From Acetofilamentum sp. (lineage in GTDB: Bacteria; Bacteroidota; Bacteroidia; Bacteroidales; JAADGE01), in assembly GCA_020720705.1 (NCBI GenBank), contig DYOJ01000039.1:1-7182 (forward strand): 7,182 bases of DNA, given 5' to 3'. Below are positions 6,647 to 7,182 of the stretch, one piece after another; position 1 is the first letter of the stretch, and each line of letters opens with the position of its first letter. The position numbers and the translations under genes are program-made. The notes beneath the pieces are model-generated. The model worked only from the letters and a program-made list of their open reading frames with translations. It had not been told where the DNA came from and did no database searches.

Positions 6647-7112
6647 TATGATACGGTTCGTTATTAATGATTGTGAATGCTCTGTATAGTTGTTCGCAAA
6701 AAATAAGCCGGATAAGTTGATGCGAAAAGGTCATCGCTGAAAACGAGACTTTATAGTCTGCTCTTTCATACATTTGTTCCGAGAATCCGAAAGCTCCGCC
6801 TATTGCGAATACAAGCCGTTTTGTAGATTTTAATTGCTGTTTTTCAATAAATTGAGCAAAATCAACAGACGATAAAGCTATGCCGTTTTCGTCCAAGAGC
6901 ATCAAAGTGTCTTGCGCTTCGATTTGCTTTAAAAAAGACTCACCTTCCTTTTTTTTCAAGATAGAAACGGCTTCTTTTGGACTAATTTTAACGTCAGAAA
7001 TTTCAATAATCTCGAACTTGGTGTAATGCTTAATCCGATTGACATAGTCGTCAATTCCTGTTTGAAGGTACTGTTTTGATGTTTTACCGATAAACATTAA
7101 GCATATTTTCAT
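6639..7112 (-). CDS. rlmH: 23S rRNA (pseudouridine1915-N3)-methyltransferase RlmH
   Basis: RlmH uses S-adenosylmethionine to methylate N3 of pseudouridine 1915 in helix 69 of 23S rRNA on the assembled ribosome, in the cytoplasm. It is a homodimeric SPOUT enzyme with a trefoil knot. The 157-residue length is normal for the family. Visible signatures are LLDENG (72-77), the glycine-rich cofactor loop FAIGGAFGFSE (102-112), MTFSHQLIRLIFCEQLYRA (127-145) and the C-terminal tail NEPYHNA, whose Tyr-His is typical of the active end. It starts at an ATG at 7112 with an AT-rich leader and no Shine-Dalgarno. Its TAA stop lies within the first codons of the kinase gene, so the two share one transcript and may be translationally coupled. 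No defect is seen. Confidence 0.96.
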   Translation of the reverse strand: MKICLMFIGKTSKQYLQTGIDDYVNRIKHYTKFEIIEISDVKISPKEAVSILKKKEGESFLKQIEAQDTLMLLDENGIALSSVDFAQFIEKQQLKSTKRLVFAIGGAFGFSEQMYERADYKVSFSAMTFSHQLIRLIFCEQLYRAFTIINNEPYHNA

Positions 7113-7119
7113 AAATATA

Positions 7120-7127
7120 CAAATTCA
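7120..7127 (-). promoter_or_regulatory. weak -7 box candidate upstream of rlmH
   Basis: TGAATTTG on the minus strand matches 7 of 8 positions of TAnnTTTG. It ends only 7 bases before the rlmH ATG, so a start at the usual distance would give a nearly leaderless transcript. No TTTG lies 19-20 bases upstream. The real promoter may lie beyond the right edge. Confidence 0.18.
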
Positions 7128-7182
7128 AGTTTGCCATAGGAACACTACCATTAAGAATATACTGTTTACGGTTTATAGTTGA

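Noticed and set aside
7084..7182. Minus-strand frame open from the right edge for 32 codons, ending inside rlmH, as the tail of an upstream gene
   Set aside because: It overlaps rlmH by 29 bases, its peptide resembles no family I know, and 32 open codons are not rare by chance. The DNA is more likely the rlmH upstream region.

Overview
The window looks like a piece of a Bacteroidota chromosome, probably Bacteroidales or a relative. The evidence is an AT-rich background, starts with no Shine-Dalgarno but A/T-rich leaders, RlmH of the length usual in that phylum, boxes resembling its sigma consensus (TTTG / TAnnTTTG), and a very large NtrY-like kinase. The placement is inferred from style and protein character, not from a database match.

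Every convincing gene lies on the minus strand, so transcription runs from the right edge to the left. The first unit is rlmH (23S rRNA methyltransferase, 7112-6639), overlapping by 8 bases a 1249-residue membrane histidine kinase (6646-2897). A good intrinsic terminator follows the kinase at 2797-2765. The second unit is a secreted seven-bladed WD40 protein (2742-1750), then after 7 bases without a gene or less a lone LolD/MacB-type ABC ATPase (1744-1040), then after 17 bases a 4'-phosphopantetheinyl transferase (1022-396). A perfect -7 box lies inside the terminator stem and may start this second unit.

The 338-base stretch from 58 to 395 has no gene. It holds a roughly 235-bp segment bounded by 25-bp inverted repeats (21 of 25 matching), which resembles a MITE, and a candidate promoter for a gene that starts at 57 and runs off the left edge. 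At the right edge, 70 bases upstream of rlmH hold only a weak promoter candidate.

No clear single pathway joins the genes. RlmH is housekeeping. The kinase has three probable extracytoplasmic sensing regions and no response regulator in view. The ATPase has no permease in view, and its only close partners are the WD40 protein and the PPTase. The points most worth a second look are the inverted-repeat element, the promoter nested in a terminator, the kinase architecture, and the WD40-ATPase-PPTase grouping. I did not see a defence system, CRISPR array, RNA gene or clear novel machinery.
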